NCBI GenBank assembly: GCA_964625865.1
Contig: CAZVEV010000059.1
Location: forward strand, 1-24,790
From: CAZVEV01 sp964625865
Lineage (GTDB): Bacteria; Planctomycetota; Phycisphaerae; SM23-33
Direction of reading: 5' to 3'
Length of the DNA: 24,790 nt
Part shown: one piece after another, positions 23,332 to 24,790 of the stretch
How positions within the stretch are numbered: position 1 is the stretch's first letter
Layout of the letters: every line of letters begins with the position of its first letter
The notes under the pieces: model-generated
The model's database searches: none
What the model was told of the DNA's origin: nothing
Seen by the model: only the letters and a program-made list of their open reading frames with translations
Translations under genes and position numbers: made by a program

Positions 23332-23595
23332 TCGGATGAGGCGAGCGGGCGGCCCGCTATGTAGCCGGGTGTCAAGGGCCCTTTTCGAACAGTCGCGTTT
23401 TTCAACGTTGAATGCTGATCGTGCAGCCTGCTATTCGATCGTCCGCTCAACCTATCGCGGAGATCACTTTACCTGTACGCGTGGGGACGGATCAGTCTTT
23501 CGGACGGGCAGTTAGCCCAGGGCCGTATCGATCTCGTCCCATCATCAGCATGCGATCAAACATTCTCGTGACCTCGTCACGTTATCCATTCAGCC
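23332..23595. other. Non-coding DNA between recombinase and IS110 transposase, with hairpins
   Basis: No gene is supported. Visible structures are AGCGGGC-G-GCCCGCT (23344-23358) just after the recombinase stop, the palindrome TTCAACGTTGAA (near 23401), GGGC/GCCC (23506-23518) and CGTGAC/GTCACG (23567-23581) close to the transposase stop. One end of the IS110 element must lie here or beyond, but IS110 elements usually lack terminal inverted repeats, so it cannot be placed. In IS1111-type members a guide RNA is encoded on this side of the gene. Confidence 0.45.
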
Positions 23596-24681
23596 TCATG
23601 CGACATCGGCGGTGTCCAACCCGTCCAGCGCCGCCAGCCCCGCGTGCCACATCCGAATCGCCAGTACACGCATTCGTGCAACGACCGCGACCTTCTTCTT
23701 GCGAGGATTTCGGGCAACCAGACGTTCATAAGCCCGCTGTTCCGACCGATCCGTACCCACCCGCGACCAGACGGCCTGGCAAAGCACCTTGCGAACCCGA
23801 GACGGACCCTGATGCGTGATATGGCCCTTGTGATCAGCATCCTCGCCGGATTCATGACAGGCCGGCGTCAGACCCAGGAACGAGCCGACCTGACGCCGAT
23901 TGCTGAACCGGCGCAGATCGCCCAACTCCGTCAGGAACACCATCGCCGTCAGCACGCCGACCCCCTTGAACCCACACAACGCCGAGACCAACGCCGCGTA
24001 ACGCTCACTCCGCGCCAACGCCAACACCTGCCGGTCAAGCCGGTCCTGTTCTTCGTCCAGCCAACGGATCTGCCGAACCAGACTCGCCAGCGATGAGCCG
24101 GCCCCTCCGCTCATCGGCCCGGCACTGAGCGAATCCAACCAACTCCAGTACGCCTGCGTCCACGGCTCGGCCGGAGCATCCTCAATACCGTGCTGCTTGA
24201 GAAGCCAACGGACCCGTGTCTTGGCGGCGCTGGCATCCTCAGCCGCCGACAGGCGCCGTCGCACCAGTTCGCGATCGTCCCGCACGTCCAGAGGCGGCAC
24301 CCAGACCACCGGCAACGCCACGCCGGCCAGTACAAACGACCGTAACGCGTCGAGCAGGGCCTGGGCGTCACGCTCGTCGGTCTTGCGCTTGCGACTGTGG
24401 GCCGAGCGAGGCATCTTGCTGGGTGCCACGAGGTAACACTCGATCCCGGCGGCGACCAGTTCGTCATGCAGCAGGAACCCGAACCCGCAGGCCTCGTAGG
24501 CGAAAACAATGCGCCAGACGCCGGCCTTGGCGGCCCGGCGATGCAGGTCCGCCACCAGTCGCCGTCGCGAACCGATGGCGGTTCCGTAGGTCTTGAGCCA
24601 TGGCTTGCCTCTATTGACGGCGCCTTTCAGAAGCATCGATTTGTCGTGTAAGTCGCAGCCGATCATCATACACTTTTCCAT
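23596..24681 (-). CDS. IS110-family transposase (DEDD, bridge-RNA-guided type)
   Basis: A 361-aa protein; ATG 24681 follows AAGGAGAC. The N-terminal RuvC-like DEDD domain is visible as Asp10 (GCDLHDK), Glu63 (FAYEACGFG), and Asp102 and Asp105 (KTDERDA). The C-terminal Tnp20 domain includes LCGFKGVGVLTAMVFLTELG and FLGLTPACHESGEDADHKG, with Ser278 fitting the conserved catalytic Ser, then HITHQGPSRVRKVL. Length and motif set are complete, so the enzyme looks active. In this family the element encodes a bridge RNA from its non-coding end that specifies donor and target; here the sequence in front of the gene is strongly structured (24682-24764). The element is only partly in the window, since the end upstream of the gene is beyond 24790. 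Confidence 0.92.
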   Translation of the reverse strand: MEKCMMIGCDLHDKSMLLKGAVNRGKPWLKTYGTAIGSRRRLVADLHRRAAKAGVWRIVFAYEACGFGFLLHDELVAAGIECYLVAPSKMPRSAHSRKRKTDERDAQALLDALRSFVLAGVALPVVWVPPLDVRDDRELVRRRLSAAEDASAAKTRVRWLLKQHGIEDAPAEPWTQAYWSWLDSLSAGPMSGGAGSSLASLVRQIRWLDEEQDRLDRQVLALARSERYAALVSALCGFKGVGVLTAMVFLTELGDLRRFSNRRQVGSFLGLTPACHESGEDADHKGHITHQGPSRVRKVLCQAVWSRVGTDRSEQRAYERLVARNPRKKKVAVVARMRVLAIRMWHAGLAALDGLDTADVA

Positions 24682-24764
24682 AGCCAGTCTCCTTCAGTAC
24701 TGAGGCCCGAGAACGTTCGATTGCCCAAAGCTGAACTTCTCGCCCATTCTGTCCGAGACTGGCT
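24682..24764 (-). ncRNA. Structured RNA leader of the IS110 transposase, possible bridge RNA part
   Basis: AGCCAGTCTC (24682-24691) and GAGACTGGCT (24755-24764) form a perfect 10-bp stem. Inside lie GAGAACGTTC (24709-24718) against GAACTTCTC (24733-24741), a stem with one bulge, and the palindrome TCAGTACTGA (24694-24703). Read on the minus strand, the outer stem ends directly before the ATG and includes the GGAG ribosome binding site. Seen: the pairing. Inferred: translational control and/or part of a bridge RNA. Confidence 0.5.
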
Positions 24765-24790
24765 CTCTTTGCTACATGGTGTCTTTCGGG

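Noticed and set aside
1..24790. CRISPR arrays, rRNA genes, complete tRNA genes
   Set aside because: No regularly spaced direct repeats, no rRNA-like stretches and no complete cloverleaf were seen; only the tRNA-Ser 3' fragment.

Overview
The window is GC-rich and reads as a chromosomal segment of a planctomycete, probably of the Phycisphaerae type. The evidence is the gene mix: four PEP-CTERM proteins ending in a PEP motif, hydrophobic helix and arginine cluster; a multihaem protein resembling the hydrazine synthase alpha subunit; Tat-exported hydrolases starting MNRR[GR]FLK; an FGly-type sulfatase; a prepilin-like pseudopilin; and a serine recombinase with a repeated C-terminal HTH tail. The taxonomic call is inference from gene families, not from a marker gene.

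Layout. 177-977 (-) encodes a B12-binding-fold protein that lacks the cobalt-ligating His and carries a basic tail. 978-1557 has no gene but holds a cluster of hairpins. 1558-4566 (+) is a secreted discoidin/beta-propeller/three-haem protein. 4598-7521 (-) is a two-gene operon with a 4-nt overlap and a good sigma70-like promoter: a 690-aa protein of no recognised family, followed by a TIR-zinc-ribbon-like-FHA protein. 7779-11857 (+) is a promoter, a long structured leader and three PEP-CTERM genes in one operon. A fourth PEP-CTERM/LamG gene faces it at 12196-13038 (-) with its own strong promoter. 13397-15013 (+) is a secreted helical-repeat/LamG protein. 15310-15924 (+) is a RAYT (Y1 HUH) transposase preceded by a head-to-head pair of REP-like palindromes. 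15956-17146 and 17224-18705 (+) are two Tat-exported proteins (glycoside-hydrolase-like, sulfatase) that share an almost identical start-proximal sequence suggesting very short or leaderless mRNAs. 18713-19711 (-) is a pseudopilin-like protein and 19828-20574 (-) a membrane-anchored HEAT-repeat protein.

The right-hand 3.8 kb looks like acquired DNA. An 18-nt match to the 3' end of a tRNA-Ser gene, with a terminator-like hairpin directly behind it, lies at 20926-20986. It is followed by a large serine recombinase gene (21181-23331) and an IS110-family transposase gene (23596-24681, -), whose ribosome binding site is buried in a potential RNA stem. This is the probable edge of an island, with the other edge outside the window.

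How the genes may work together. Most of the left and central window makes exported proteins for the envelope or for polymer use (PEP-CTERM, LamG, sulfatase, glycoside-hydrolase-like, pseudopilin). The most unusual unit is the TIR/FHA operon. Both of its proteins carry the same short TG...TG[RQ] motif, and the larger partner has a tail with five Thr-x-x-Ile/Leu motifs that could serve as phospho-threonine ligands for the FHA domain. This suggests a phosphorylation-gated TIR effector, which is a hypothesis only.
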